In this document: positions 39,203 through 51,039 of the stretch, in pieces
Numbering within the stretch: position 1 is the first letter of the stretch
Layout of the letters: each line of letters starts with the position of its first letter
Assembly: GCA_026874595.1 (NCBI GenBank)
Contig: CM049322.1
Location: 7,179,900-7,243,899 of the forward strand
DNA length: 64,000 bases
Source: Sipunculus nudus
Taxonomy: Eukaryota > Annelida > Sipuncula > Golfingiida > Sipunculidae
Reading direction: 5' to 3'
Notes under the pieces: model-generated
Told to the model about the DNA's origin: nothing
Databases searched by the model: none
The model's input: only the letters and a program-made list of their open reading frames with translations
Position numbers and translations under genes: made by a program

Positions 39203-39400
39203 AGAGCCCTTGTTGTTTGGGATGATTTTGTCCTGTGTTGTTATCCGCGCCTCGTAATGGACACGGGGAAGCAGCAGTTAAAGACACTTTACTTTAAAAA
39301 GACTAGCAGCTGTAACTTGGAGTGCCTTAATGATTTAATACAATTTTAAATGATACATGATATTATGAAATATATATACACATACCAACAAACATATATG
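39203..39400 (+). repeat. Left arm of an ~890-bp inverted repeat
   Basis: From TTGTTTGGGATGATTTTGTC it matches the reverse complement of 39910-40090. Shared stretches include GATTTTGTCC, CCTCGT-ATGGACA, AGCAGT-AA-GACAC and ATTTAAATGA-type blocks. Identity is moderate, so it is an old inverted duplication or fold-back element. Confidence 0.75.

Positions 39401-39411
<11 letters not shown>

Positions 39412-39441
<30 letters not shown>
39412..39441. repeat. (AT)n microsatellite
   Basis: Fifteen AT units in the spacer of the inverted repeat. Confidence 0.95.
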
Positions 39442-39446
<5 letters not shown>

Positions 39447-39661
39447 GCGAGTCACAGAGTACTAACTGCTACATGAGTTATTATTATATAGGGAGAGCTT
39501 TATGCAATGTAGAAACATTTCCTTCATGAGAGATGATATCATTTGCCCATTTTATCATTTTAGTAATTTGTAATGGATCTTCAACGCAACATTATTTCTA
39601 TAAGATCCCAGGTAGCAAGATAACGAAAGGTATGGTTATCATTATGGCCATGTGTACGCCT

Positions 39662-39868
39662 AGCGTCACTGCCCGATGCCACGTCTGATGTTTGACAACG
39701 CAAGGTACGATATGATCAGTTGCTATTGTGAATCTGAATACAAATGGAAAATGGAACATAAAACCGCACTTATTAGACATTCCCATACATCTATCCTTGT
39801 AAGTGATGGGAGAACGAGGAATGATGAACTCACTGGTTCTACCTGCATGTGGCAAGTACAGACGTTAG
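39662..39868 (+). CDS. Candidate internal exon in the spacer of the inverted repeat
   Basis: A plus-strand frame open from an AG (39660-39661) to a GTATGT donor-like site (about 39869) gives about 68 residues with four Cys (including 'MISCYCESEYKWKMEH'). The composition is less AT-biased than the flanks. The opposite strand is also open over 85 codons, which weakens the case. No family is recognised and no partner exon is seen. Confidence 0.2.
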
Positions 39869-39909
39869 GTATGTTGTTTAAAATATTATTTCAACACGAG
39901 TAAATATAT

Positions 39910-40090
39910 ATATATATATACAAACCATGATTCATGATACAAAGTGTCATTTAAATATTATTAAAACATAAGGAACCTTTAGTAGGAGCTGTTGGTTTCT
40001 TTAAGCACAGTGTCCTTTACTGCTGTTCCATCATGTCCATAACGAGGTGCGGAAACAACCTGGGACAAAATCACCCCAAACAGGCTGCCA
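39910..40090 (-). repeat. Right arm of the ~890-bp inverted repeat
   Basis: Reverse-complement partner of 39203-39400. Its outer end abuts LINE sequence at about 40090. In the minus-strand reading the RT line runs to 'HRYAGSLFG', where 'YADD' would be expected next, and then switches to arm sequence. Confidence 0.75.
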
Positions 40091-41215
40091 GCATATCTAT
40101 GTGTAATAAGACAACCAATATCACTCTGCCATAAACTACATCAAAGTATAGAATGAATATCAGTGGACTGAGCACCCCGCCCTGTTTAGCTACATTTTTT
40201 AAAAGAAACTTTCTGATGTCTGAAAGTTAAGAAACTGATTTTTATATTGACCCTAAAGGAGTCTTAGGACAACCACCACCGGAACCCCCTATTTAATAAG
40301 TACCGCACACATATTATCACATTTCAAACGGTCAAAAGATTTGCTGGCTTCAAGGCAACGGCAATACGCTCTACTACTTCTCGATCTATGATAAGATTTA
40401 ATTTACTTTAACAGTACTGTTGGACACATGGTTGTGGATTCTCTTTAAATACAAACTGTGATTCCGGTGAGCGGAAACAATACTGTACACCTGCGGAATG
40501 ATGTTATTAAAGAGCTTAGCGATGGGCTGCTAAGTGCTATACCAGGGTGATGTTTGCTGTCGTTCAAGTTTCCATTCTTCTTTTAGGAATGGGCACAATA
40601 ACCGAATTATATATAAATCGCGGAAATTTCCTCAGGGATAACATTGCAGGTTACTTTAAACTTACTATAACTTTTTTTGACTAGAAGCATTCATAATGTT
40701 GTCAGAATTGAAACTATTCAATTCGTTTTTGGTTTTATTGTTTTGAACATTGCAATCCCCTTTTCAACCTGCTTTGCCGTTAAGGAATTATCTCGCTGAG
40801 GGATGTTTAAATCATGTGAAATCTTAGCATGAATGATCTCCCTTAATGCTTTTACCATTAGTATATCTTGCATAATTTATATAAATTATTGTCTTTATCT
40901 TTGAACCTATTTGAACTATTTTTATAAGTGTTTGATCCATTAATATTAAGTGCATAAGGTTTGTGGGGCGACCGTAACTTTTTGAATTCCGTCCATAATT
41001 TACATAAGCGGTCATTCTTTATAGTTGTTGCCATACGACTGAAGTGCCATCTATTCGTTCGTCAGGAGCTGTTTAACAACTCTATGATAGTTTGCTTTAG
41101 TTCTAAGCCGAATATCCGCAGGCTATACAGTTTGAAGCTGTTTGCTTTTTCCTTAAATATTATGCCTAAGCAATGCTTTTTAACGTTCTGAATGTGCAAT
41201 CTCTTGCCGGATTGG
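40091..41215 (-). mobile_element. Non-LTR retrotransposon fragment (linker and RT), decayed
   Basis: Minus-strand reading in several frames: a 'YHRVVKQLL' linker (about 41090), 'LWTEFKKLRSPHKPYALNINGS' (about 40950-41010, with no more than short open runs), 'VIVPIPKRRM' (about 40580), 'FKENPQPC' (about 40440), 'LEASKSFDRLKCDN' (RT block with Asp, about 40340) and 'FRWWLS' (about 40270). It then reaches 'IGCLITHRYAGSLFG' near 40095, where the catalytic YADD block is replaced by unrelated sequence. Same family as the fragments at 1, 16.3 and 35.0 kb. Confidence 0.8.
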
Positions 41216-41369
41216 TTTCTAGCTTATTCTGGTAAATGACTGAGGATTGCAAATTTTTAAGCTTACAAAATGCAAATTAATCACAGTTTATACGTAAGCA
41301 AAATCAATAATCGATTACTGATACCGAAGCACTGTCATAACTTTTATATGTTTCTAATCATTCAGCTTT

Positions 41370-43400
41370 GTCTTGAACCCACGCCAATGTAAATTTAAAC
41401 CCAGCACTAGGTCCTGCAAAAAATTGAAATGCGTTGATCAAAGCAGCAAAAACCGTAATGTACAAAGCACGAGCGATTACCGACTGAAATGTCAGACCAA
41501 AGCAAAATATTCCAGGAAAACACTTAAGGATTTTTGTAACATCTATAGTATAGCGGATGTGTTGAGAAGCTTCCGTCCGAAGAGAACCAACCCCTGTATC
41601 AAGTAGACTGGATTATTTTTTAACATCTAAGACTTAAAAACTTTTTTGTTGAGCATTGGCAAATTCCAATCAGCTACAAGAGTTACCATTAGCAGTTTAT
41701 ATTTCTCTTAAGACTTCAGCAAATAAGCGAGATCCTGGCTTTTGAGAGCAAGCTGAACTGCTCTCCTCTTGATGAAGAGGAGTATACTATTAATTCAAAT
41801 ATCGACTCAGTTATAGAAGAAAACCCACACACAAATCTAAGTTTATTGCGGCAGGCTGTAAACTGTAGAATCAGGGGTGCCTCAATAAAATTTCCATCAG
41901 AGAAGAAAAGCTCCATTAACAATGAAATGTTGTCAATTAAAAAAGAAATGATGGCTTATTATAGCGAAAAGTACTGGGTGGATATTATGTTTTAAAACAA
42001 CAATACAATATGGTAAAAAATAAATTTGAGAAATTAATTTGAGGTAAAAAGAAACTCATTATTCTTATCAAAGTAACCTGGTATAAAGATGATGGAAAAC
42101 AAACAAGGTATTTTCTTGAATATAAGAGAAAAGGAATTTCAATAAAAATTGCTGATCATTAACCAAAAATGGAAGAGAAAACGAAAGTACAAACGTGTTA
42201 TTAGAGGATATGAAAAATTATTACATAACAAATGTTTAAACATCAAAAGTGTCTGTTTAAAAAAACAATTTCTTACACTAAAACGATAGATGAATGTAAT
42301 AAAGATTTATCAGAATGATATCACAGAAGAAGAAATAATAAAATTATGAAAATGTTCATTGAAAATAAAACCTAAGGAACAGATGGTCTCCCAGAATTAT
42401 TTTTATTTCAAATTCTGGGAGAAAATAAAAAAAAAATGTTCAAGAAATGGTCAAATATATATTAAAACAGGTAATATGGGAATTACACAGAAACAAGGCA
42501 TACTCACTTTAATCCCTTAAGCAGGAAAAAATACTAAGCAAATGAAGGATTGGAGACCAATATCATTTCTCAACATTATGAAATCTTAGCAAAATGTAGT
42601 TCTGATAAAATAAAAAATATTGTAAACAATATAAATCATTGTGATCAATCATGTTTCATAAAAAAGGAGAAAATTGGGGGAAATATAATTTAAACAAATT
42701 TACCTTGCATCCGTCTAAAATTAAAAAAAAATTATCACATATCTTATGTCAGTGGAACTAAAAAAAGCTTTTGATTCATTAGAACACAATTTTGATTAAA
42801 GAACTTATATAAGTAAAAAACTGGAAAAAAAACTTCAGTGAAGGCATCAGGAAACTGCCGTAGGTTTAATAATAATGAAAATTATTATTACAGACATATG
42901 TTTATTGTATACCAGACAATCGATCTAAGTTTTATTTTATGCCATTCTGAAATCGAAATTCTTTAAATTCATTTAGGATGCGGAGGGGCTGATGAAATTT
43001 ATTAGGAATGTAACGTAAAACTCAGAAGAAAGGGACGGTTTAACTATGATTGACCTTCAGAGTAAAAATATTTCTCTGAAAACAAATCGGATAAAAAAAC
43101 TGTTTACAGGAAATGAACTAAAACCTTGGACAGAATTAGTTTTTATTCATATGAAGGAAAAAAATGTATATATACTAGAAGGAGAATAGATTCCCAGGTT
43201 ATTTAGAAAGTTTTATCAACATGTAATCCTTATTGGAGGTTTTGTCAAATTAGGCAATGTACCATTTTGAATCTGAGGATAAAATACCTAATACATTCTA
43301 ATATAAACATTAACCATCTTTTAGCAAATATACATGAGTTTTTCCAAGTTATTTTTATATCAAGCGGGAAGCCAAATTAGACCAGATGATATATTTTAAA
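41370..43400 (+). mobile_element. Tx1/L1-like LINE, heavily decayed
   Basis: The plus strand shows, in changing frames, the end of an endonuclease domain ('LKDFCNIYSIADVLRSFRP', about 41520-41580). The conserved linker 'NPHTNLSLLRQAVNCRIRG' and 'ASIKFPSEKK' (about 41824-41910) follows. Next come the RT start 'GTDGLPELF' (about 42380) and 'WRPISFLNI' (about 42555-42580). A KAFDS-like block (about 42765) and a C-terminal part (about 43000-43200) complete it. Order and spacing fit one L1-superfamily ORF2. Stops and indels are frequent (an in-frame TAA sits just before GTDG), so it is an old copy. The left boundary is unclear. Confidence 0.8.
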
Positions 43401-44420
43401 CAGTGTATTATTGCCACCACATTATATATTTCAATGAATTGAAAACGGTTGATTTTTCGAATCTAGAAAAAAAAACTTATTTAGGTATATCCCTACTTAT
43501 ATTTATTCTTATGAATGTTTCATATGTATACCCAGGTTTTTAAGGTCAAAGTGATCTACTGCGTGTTTCAAAAAATGAAGTTAAAATATTATCAGGAGCT
43601 AATATGGTGATAATTCAGCGCCATGGTTTGGTTTTACACGTTTTCCCACATAATTATCATGTATTGGTTGTTGTTCTCGTTAATAAAAGGACCCTGACAA
43701 TGTTTTGAAAGTGATAAAATATGTTAATATACTAAATATTATTGAACAATATCATTCATTTGAATTATGTCCCATTCTTGATAAAATAACTATATGCATA
43801 TAATGTAAAGTCGGCTTTTAACACTATTGAATGCATGGACTTTTCCAAATAAATATAACGAAATACCTCCTATAATACAAATTGTTGAACATGCCTTCCT
43901 CCAGATACAAAGTATAGCGGGCTGTATCCACCATTACCTTGCTTTGCATATGAGCTGCCCTTTTACACGTAGCTACTTTTATATTTTCTCACTGAAACCT
44001 ACATTACATCGAAGATGAATTTTTCATTCATCCTCCTCACTACATATGTTTCCTGTCAATTACTGCTGTAGTATATCGATCTGGGAATTAAATGACAGTT
44101 TGCACATATTTTCTTATTTTTTATCTTTATTGTTATTATACATTGCAGCATACGTATAAAATGCCAAAACTGATTTAGTTCTATAAACGTATACCTTAAC
44201 ATCTTTAATTAACTCCAGAATTGAAAGCAACAAAAAGCAAGGATCCTGTTAGCCTTCATGATTCTTTCAAGGTTAGGTTTATCATGATTTTAACTCACAT
44301 TTTACAATGTGAAGGATGTGATGGTAAGTGGACAATATCAGGCCACCTGTAAGTTAGTTAACCATATATCCACGATGAGTCAGATTCATTAACCAAAGGG
44401 ATTAATTTGCTGTGGTGTGA
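43401..44420. other. No gene seen
   Basis: AT-rich, possibly the 3' tail of the LINE on its left. Nothing recognised. Confidence 0.45.
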
Positions 44421-44426
44421 TTTGAC

Positions 44427-44461
44427 CGGTCCGGTTCAGCCTAATATTGCGAACCGGACCG
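44427..44461. other. Perfect 11-bp hairpin with CCGG core
   Basis: CGGTCCGGTTC (44427-44437), a 13-base loop, then GAACCGGACCG (44451-44461). Related CCGGACCG motifs recur at 45175-45230, so the two clusters may be the ends of one element. Confidence 0.85.
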
Positions 44462-45170
44462 CTAACAATAAATACTGGACCAGTTATTCCTTGACCGAAC
44501 CCGTCTAGACCGCCCGATCTAACTTTTAAACGTTTATAATAAACAGATGCATTCATTGATTCATATTAATCCTACAAATCTTGTAACTAACCTCTAAAAG
44601 ATAGTCTCGAAGCTACGTTAATGTATTTAAAGCAATGGCAGCTAGCATAATTTAATAATAGTGAATTATTTTATATTTATTTCTCTGAGTAATTTTGGTG
44701 GACCTATAATTGAAGTGACATATTTACCATAAGAATCGTCTCCTGCTGTGTCGCACAATGCTGATGCTTTTACTATGTTTCACTGTGTATCAAAGGATAA
44801 TCAGAACAATTCCCTTACATTGCCTTTAATGGCACAGCCCTATACTATAAAAACTCTTTGTCAGCCCCGCATCCTGCACAGTTTAGTTTATGCCCTAACC
44901 ACTAGCCCCCCCCCCCCCCCGACAATTTTCACTTACAATATTCAACTATGGTTTAATAATTTAAAAGATTGATTTTATATTTGTTATTCAGAAAACGAAT
45001 GAGGTCTTGTGATCCACGTATAGATTATAATATTATATTTATTGCAGGGTTGGCTGTGTATGTGATATTAGTTTTTTTTTCAAAGATTTGATTACATAGG
45101 CACATAGATAATTAAAATTTTAATGTACGTTAATAATATTCTACTAAATGGACTGGACGCTTGGGCCGGC
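44462..45170. other. No gene seen; interior between two CCGGACCG clusters
   Basis: AT-rich with a run of 15 C (44906-44920). Nothing coding. Confidence 0.5.
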
Positions 45171-45235
45171 CCACCTACCGGACCGGACCGTCTACGGCTG
45201 GTTCGGACAGGACCGGACCGCTTATGTATGAGACT
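45171..45235. repeat. CCGGACCG cluster
   Basis: GGCCGGCCCACCTACCGGAC and neighbours, with three ACCGGACCG-like motifs and a GGTTCGGACAGG. Inverted relative to part of the 44427 hairpin. Confidence 0.6.
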
Positions 45236-45479
45236 GGACAAACAGGGTGTACAATTTACATTCAGTCTACTAGCCGGCCTTTGATATCTATGTTTTGTGT
45301 ACACTTTACTATTTTTATGTTTGGTATGACATATTCAGATCCAGTTTAATATGAGGTTTAATAAGATCATCATCTGATAAAATTATGTAATACTTCTTGT
45401 TTAATTCCCAACTTTTTTGTTCTTCTTATTCTTTCTTGTTATATTATATTTATAATTGAAAATAAAGGTTGGTATACTT

Positions 45480-46060
45480 GAATAAGGTATTTTAAGAGAG
45501 ATAAGAAGTTGGGAATGGTCAATGGTGCCAAAGGCAGCTGAAAGATCTAGAAGAACAAACAGCATTGCTTTCTGGACCCCAACAGCATTTATGATATCAT
45601 GCTGGACTCGTACTTAAGCTGTCTCCTAGCTGTGGTTTGTACTATATGCGGACTGCAGTGGCTCTGCAATATCATATTCTGTTAGGTACACGTTGTGACG
45701 AGCTGCCAGTACCTTCTCTAGCACCTTGGACAAGAAAGGCAAGTTAGATACAGGCCTGTCGTTGCTCAGTACATCACGGTCCAGAGAAGGTTTCTTTAAG
45801 AGTGGTGTGACTTGAGCCAACTTAAAAGGAGTTGGAACAAAACCTTCGGACGAGGACTGGTTGATGATATTTGTGGGAACTGGCAAGAGCGGTTCAAGGC
45901 TTTTTTTTTCAAGAGAGCTTTCGGAATAGGATCAAGTTTATATTTCTTAGTAGTAGAGTACATTATGATCTTACAAAGTTCATCAGATGATACTTGAGAA
46001 AACGTCCTTAACGAGCTTGCCGTCAACCAGAAGATTTCTTAAAAAGGACAGGGACTTGAG
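45480..46060 (-). mobile_element. CR1/L2-type LINE reverse transcriptase fragment
   Basis: The minus strand, in two frames, reads 'FKLAQVTPLLKKPSLD', 'NDRPVSNLPFLSKVLEKVL' (45700-45790), 'EPLQSAYSTNHS' (about 45630-45660) and then 'FVLLDLSAAFGTIDHSQLL' (about 45510-45560). These are the first RT blocks of CR1/L2-type elements, including the catalytic-Asp block DLSAAF. It lacks the YADD block and everything downstream. A T-run shift near 45902 joins the two frames. Confidence 0.9.
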
Positions 46061-46079
46061 CTATTTTTAGATCAACACT

Positions 46080-47155
46080 GATGTATAAGTTTACAGCAAA
46101 CGACAGTCAGCAGCAGTGGATAAGTTTTGTTATTGATTTTTTTTTATAATGATAAAACACAAAAAAAACGGAGTACATAATAAGTATGTATGTATCGAAC
46201 CATATTCGACAGTATGATTAGTAATGTTTGTAATTACAAATAATATATTGTGTAGATTAGTTTCTTATCTACGCCACTTAATGTTTATTGTTCACTTGGG
46301 CTTCAAGTTTATTCCAATGTTTTCAACATCTTATCATATTAGGAACGCCTGATCATTTGGGAAATTGTGTTGCTACAAATAAAATGTAAAAATATGCGCC
46401 AAATAAAATGACACGTTATTCACAAGTTTACTGGTCGTGTGATGTGTGATCAAATGTGCAATTTACGTGATCGGTTTGATGAGGCTTATTACGATTTTTC
46501 GCAACCGAAAATCACGTAGCTAATTGGCGGATTTTCTTTTACAGAAGAGTCAGTCTGCATATTTTTTTTTTATTTGTATATTTATGAAATGATGAGGTCC
46601 CTGAGGAAAGGTTTTATTTGTGAACATAACAGTTGATAATTGTTGTTGAAAAAACGAAACGTCCTCCTCCAACAGCAAAAGGATCATTATCATCCATACA
46701 TCTGAATAAATAGGCGAATGTTCATGAGTTTATAGGTTATTAATCACTGTAATAGTGCTTATTGATTATTTATTTAATTTCGCAAATATAAGTTGATTTG
46801 TGATAGGGGTCCTTTTATTTTACTTCTAACGCATTAAAGTATTGTAACGGTTAGTCGGTTTACAGGATACGCACGAAAATCGAAGTAATAAAAACCCAGT
46901 GAGTGACAGGTTTATCATAATATTTGAACGTTGACCTTTAAACATATGCAAATAATCTCTCATTACAGAATACAACTATTACATTATGTAACCGTTTTAG
47001 TGGAACTGCAGGTCATTATAACATAACTAGCAGGAAAGAAAGTGTACATCAGCTGCAATGTTAAAACATAAAAACATTGAGATAAAAAAAAATGCGAGAG
47101 AAAAAAAATATAATGAAGCTATGTAGGGGGAAGTTGATTCCAGTTATATACTTAA
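46080..47155 (+). repeat. Segmental duplication copy A, left part
   Basis: Collinear with 52860-54800. Matched landmarks include CAAACGACAGTC (46097 / 52878), the GTATGTATCGAACCATATT region (about 46186 / 53590), AACAGCAAAAGGATCATTAT with CATCCATACATCTGAATAAA (about 46670 / 53800), and GTGGAACTGCAGGTCA (about 46999 / 54702). It continues, after an insertion, at 51040. No gene is seen. Confidence 0.85.
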
Positions 47156-47159
47156 TTAT

Positions 47160-50100
47160 TTAAAATATATATATATATTTGACACAGACATAGAAATGCA
47201 CATCATAACAACAAATAAAAAATACATAAAAAGTACAAGTACATAATCAGTTTTTACCGTTCATCCGAATGTTTGTAAAAGAAAGAAGATAAGGATTATA
47301 AACAACATTTCAACAAAATCCTTCGCTTACACACTTATACCTTACACAAGACAAGTGTACACATGAAAGTGAATTTTTACATGAGACTTTTGCAATAAAA
47401 AACTGTAAAAAAGGAGACAATAAAAACAAGACATAAATAAATCGTGGTTAAATTTACGTTCAGAAAAAATTTATTATGTGTGATCATTTTTTTCATATAA
47501 ACATATCAGTTTTTTTCCATTTCTAAAGATCATTGGATATTCAATGTAATACACTTTTTCAAGCTTAAAATTTTTCATTTGTAACAAATTGGGGTCCTTA
47601 TATTCCTTTTTGATTATTAGAACGTATTTGAAAACGAGGAAAATTGTAATATGAAGACTACTACTATTCGCCAAATGACCTCACAAAAATAATTGATTAT
47701 TAAACACATTGGCAAAATAAGCCTATTCTTCCAATTCACTTTTTCAACCTTAGGTAATTTTTTGTTGTATGAAAATAGTAAAACAGATTGCTCAATGACT
47801 AATTGTAGAAAAAACTAACTGCATCTTTAGCTGTCAGTTTAATTTCCATTTAAAAAGATTCTTATTTGTATGAAGAAAATTGTAAATAATCTAAAATTTG
47901 AACTCACGTAGATAAGAATCAAAAGTACATTTATATGTATTTTCACAAACATATGAAAACACCTGTCAACATTAAGTTCATGTGACAATTTATCAATATA
48001 TGATATTTTCATAGATCTTTTAAACAAATTTAACCGATTAAAATTAAATGGATCATCTTCTTTGATTTTTTTCCTATTTTCTAGGATACATCTTATTTGC
48101 CCAAGTTAATCTTAGAGAATAATATGTAGGATATATATAAAAAAATAGACATAAGCCTTCTCAATAAAAAAAATCAAATCCTCTAGAAAAAAAGAGAGTA
48201 ATATCATCTGCATACATACACATTTATATTTCCATGTTCTTAATAGTTTTTCCCTTTACTTCGATATTACATCGGAGTTAGGCTTCTATATTTCTACAGA
48301 CACAGAAAAAAAGGTAGGGTTCAGAGGGTCTCCCTGGCGTGTTCCTCTAGTTAGTGTAAGAATCAGTTCAACTAAATACACAGCTTAGCCAACCTAATGA
48401 AAGATTGACCAAAGCCATACTTCTCTGAAACTGCAAACATTAATTAATGGCCTTAAATATCAAATACAGACTCAGGATCTGTCCCATACATAACACCTTC
48501 CGTATTCTTTGTAACTGAATAATATTACACATCAGAAATTAAGCAAACATGCTCACCAATTAATCCGTTTTTTTTCACAAATGTTCACTGGTCAGTGTGG
48601 GTAGTATGCGGTAACAAACCAATTATTCTATGAACAAGAATTTTACAAGCATCAACATTAAGAAGACTAATTGGCCACCAAGATTTTATTAACCTTTCAT
48701 ACTTACAGTTTTTCTACAAGAAAGTTTTAACGGCCTGAACCTGACTGACACTCAATTTCCCTAAACCATAAGCAGCATTATACTATTTACCAGCATATCA
48801 GCGATCCAACATTAAATTCTTCTGTCAAACCGTCGTGACTTGGTACTTTATTATTTTTTATACTTTGGAGAGCTTATAATTCCTCACATTTTTTCATAGT
48901 ACCGCCACAACTGGAACTGGGAGATTAATATTTCTCAAATATTTGTTTTACAGTCGCTCTCAGTCAACAGCGAGTTTTTCAGATACTTATAACTGTAAAA
49001 TCTCCTTTAATTATGATGGATGTCTGATTGTTTTGTGAGTCCTCCATCATTAATTAAAAGCTTCCGGACAACAGATTTACATTTGTTCTGCGTTTCTAGA
49101 TTAAGAAACTATTTCGAGTTTTTTTTCCCTCGTTGTACCCACTGTGCTCTAGAACGTATAATAATGCCTCTGGTTATCTGATCGTACATTTTCTCTAGCT
49201 CTGATTTAGCCTCAGTATACCTTAAATTAGTTTGTAATGATCGTTGATCCAGATTATATTAAACATATTGTGCTCCATTGTTCTATATTTTCTTCTATTT
49301 GTTTTATCTAATCTTTATCTTCAATCAATGAATTATTCAACTTCCAAAATGAAGCCACATTCCCCTCCTGCGGATATGACATCAAACAAAGATTTACAGC
49401 AAAGTGATCTGGCGAAATAATCTGGCAAGTCTTTGAAAAGACTGAAGGGAGGAAGATATACGGAAAACGTCTTTGTACCAGTGGACAAGTAGTACGCCAT
49501 GTAAACCTGTTAATCCCCTCATTTCTTATGCGCACTATGTCACACAAATTAACTATGCAATGAATAACACAATAAAATCAATATACTTGTATTTAAAGAC
49601 ATATACATTCCCTCCACTGCGATCTTATTCCGTAAACTGTGTGTCAAAATCACCACCACCATCACAAGTTGTATGTCATTATCCATATCAATTGAGCATA
49701 TATTGACAGACCAATAAGAAAAGAAAATACCAACCCGTTGTAAAATACTAACCACTGTAGAATACATCACTGAGTAATACTCCATCCTGAACTATATATA
49801 TTTTGCCATCATCATTTTTAAACACTTTGCTATGCCAGGTTCAGGCATCTTTTACCCTGCCATCATTCCTTACTCTTTAAAAAAACTTTTTTTGCACAAA
49901 TCTTCTGTCAAGACAATATGTGTGTTCTTGAGTTTTCTCCTTTTCTTTCAGAATTCTAATTTTGTCAAACCTTCAAACAAATCTAGCTATTATGCTCCGT
50001 TGACTATCTTTCTTGTGTTGTACCACTCTATGTGCTTTGTCAATATCATTTTCATGAATTTATACGTCGAGATAATCTTTGAAGATTGCCATAAAAACAT

Positions 50101-50610
50101 GTAATGAGTTTTCTATCTCAATTTTCTCTATCCGCGGAACTCAATTATCTTAATATTAGGGATCCTGATGAATTGCCCTGTCTTCACATAGTGTGATTTG
50201 GCTGTTTGTGCAAGGTCAAGAATTTCTTTAAATAGCCGTTGCTAAACTCTATTTTCTTCCCTAAGCTGCCCTTTAACAATTTCAGGTTTTCGAATAGTAA
50301 TTATCAAGGGTTTTACAAATTTATCTTTAATTGTTTGTTCGATTTTTACAATGACTGTTTCTTTAATCTCTTAAATAAGATCCCTTTAAAAACTAACATT
50401 TCAAACAGCCTGTCCTTTGTGACAGCTGTCTTTTCTCTGGTACAACGTTCCCTAAGGAACTTGTAGATAAAACCTGTTTTACTCTTTTAAATGTATATAA
50501 AGACCCATCAGTAGAGGAGCTAGAAGTATAAGACGTATTTCTCTTTTTTTTTGTCTTCTGATGATATATTATCAATAACACCACATACATATGGTGTCAG
50601 ACCTAACTCA
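47160..50610 (-). mobile_element. Tx1/L1-like LINE, nearly complete but decayed
   Basis: Minus-strand order: an ORF1-like part (50590 to about 49830) with 'IDKAHRVVQHKKDSQRSIIA' (about 49995-50060). Then a partial endonuclease (49785-49549) and its end with 'SPDHFAVNLCLM' and 'SFWKLNNSLIED' (49308-49420). The RT has 'RGTRQGDPLNP' (48316-48348) and the catalytic YADD (48203-48214, followed by ITLFFS). Last is a C-terminal tail (48027-47474). In functional elements these encode an RNA-binding chaperone and an endonuclease/reverse transcriptase for target-primed insertion. Stops and shifts throughout, and a shortened endonuclease, show it is inactive. Confidence 0.85.
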
Positions 50611-51010
50611 GGCACACATAAGCAAAAAGACAGAATACACAGGACAGAATGGCTGCCTCTGGGGGCCCTGGTGTGCTAATTCATTGAAACCTTTATGGCG
50701 TTGCGCCACATTTTCATTGTGTAATTAAAATGCCCTGGGAAACTTCAATTCTGTTGACTTTATCTTAAATCTTCAAAGTCAGGTTATGCCATAATTTTAC
50801 TATTATCACTTGTGATATTCAAAGTACAAATTCACCAGTTAGCAAAGATTTACTTGGCAAAAAATTTGATCATTACCTCCCTGGAATTTTGAAATATCCA
50901 AAGAAAGCAAAAGCTCATGAAACACAGCTCCTCTCAAGATAGCATACCTGTGCCCTAAATATTTCTGTTTTATACTTGTAAAGCATTCTTATTCAAACCA
51001 ATGACAAATT
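47160..51010. mobile_element. Insertion present only in duplication copy A
   Basis: Copy B runs straight across this point (about 54800-54890). Here about 3.85 kb intervenes, nearly all of it the minus-strand Tx1/L1-like LINE described separately, plus about 400 bases to its right (50610-51010) with no recognised content. The left edge is an AT microsatellite (47167-47178). A clear target-site duplication is not visible. Confidence 0.7.
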
Positions 51011-51039
51011 ACATTATAATATAATCTAACAATTTAAAA

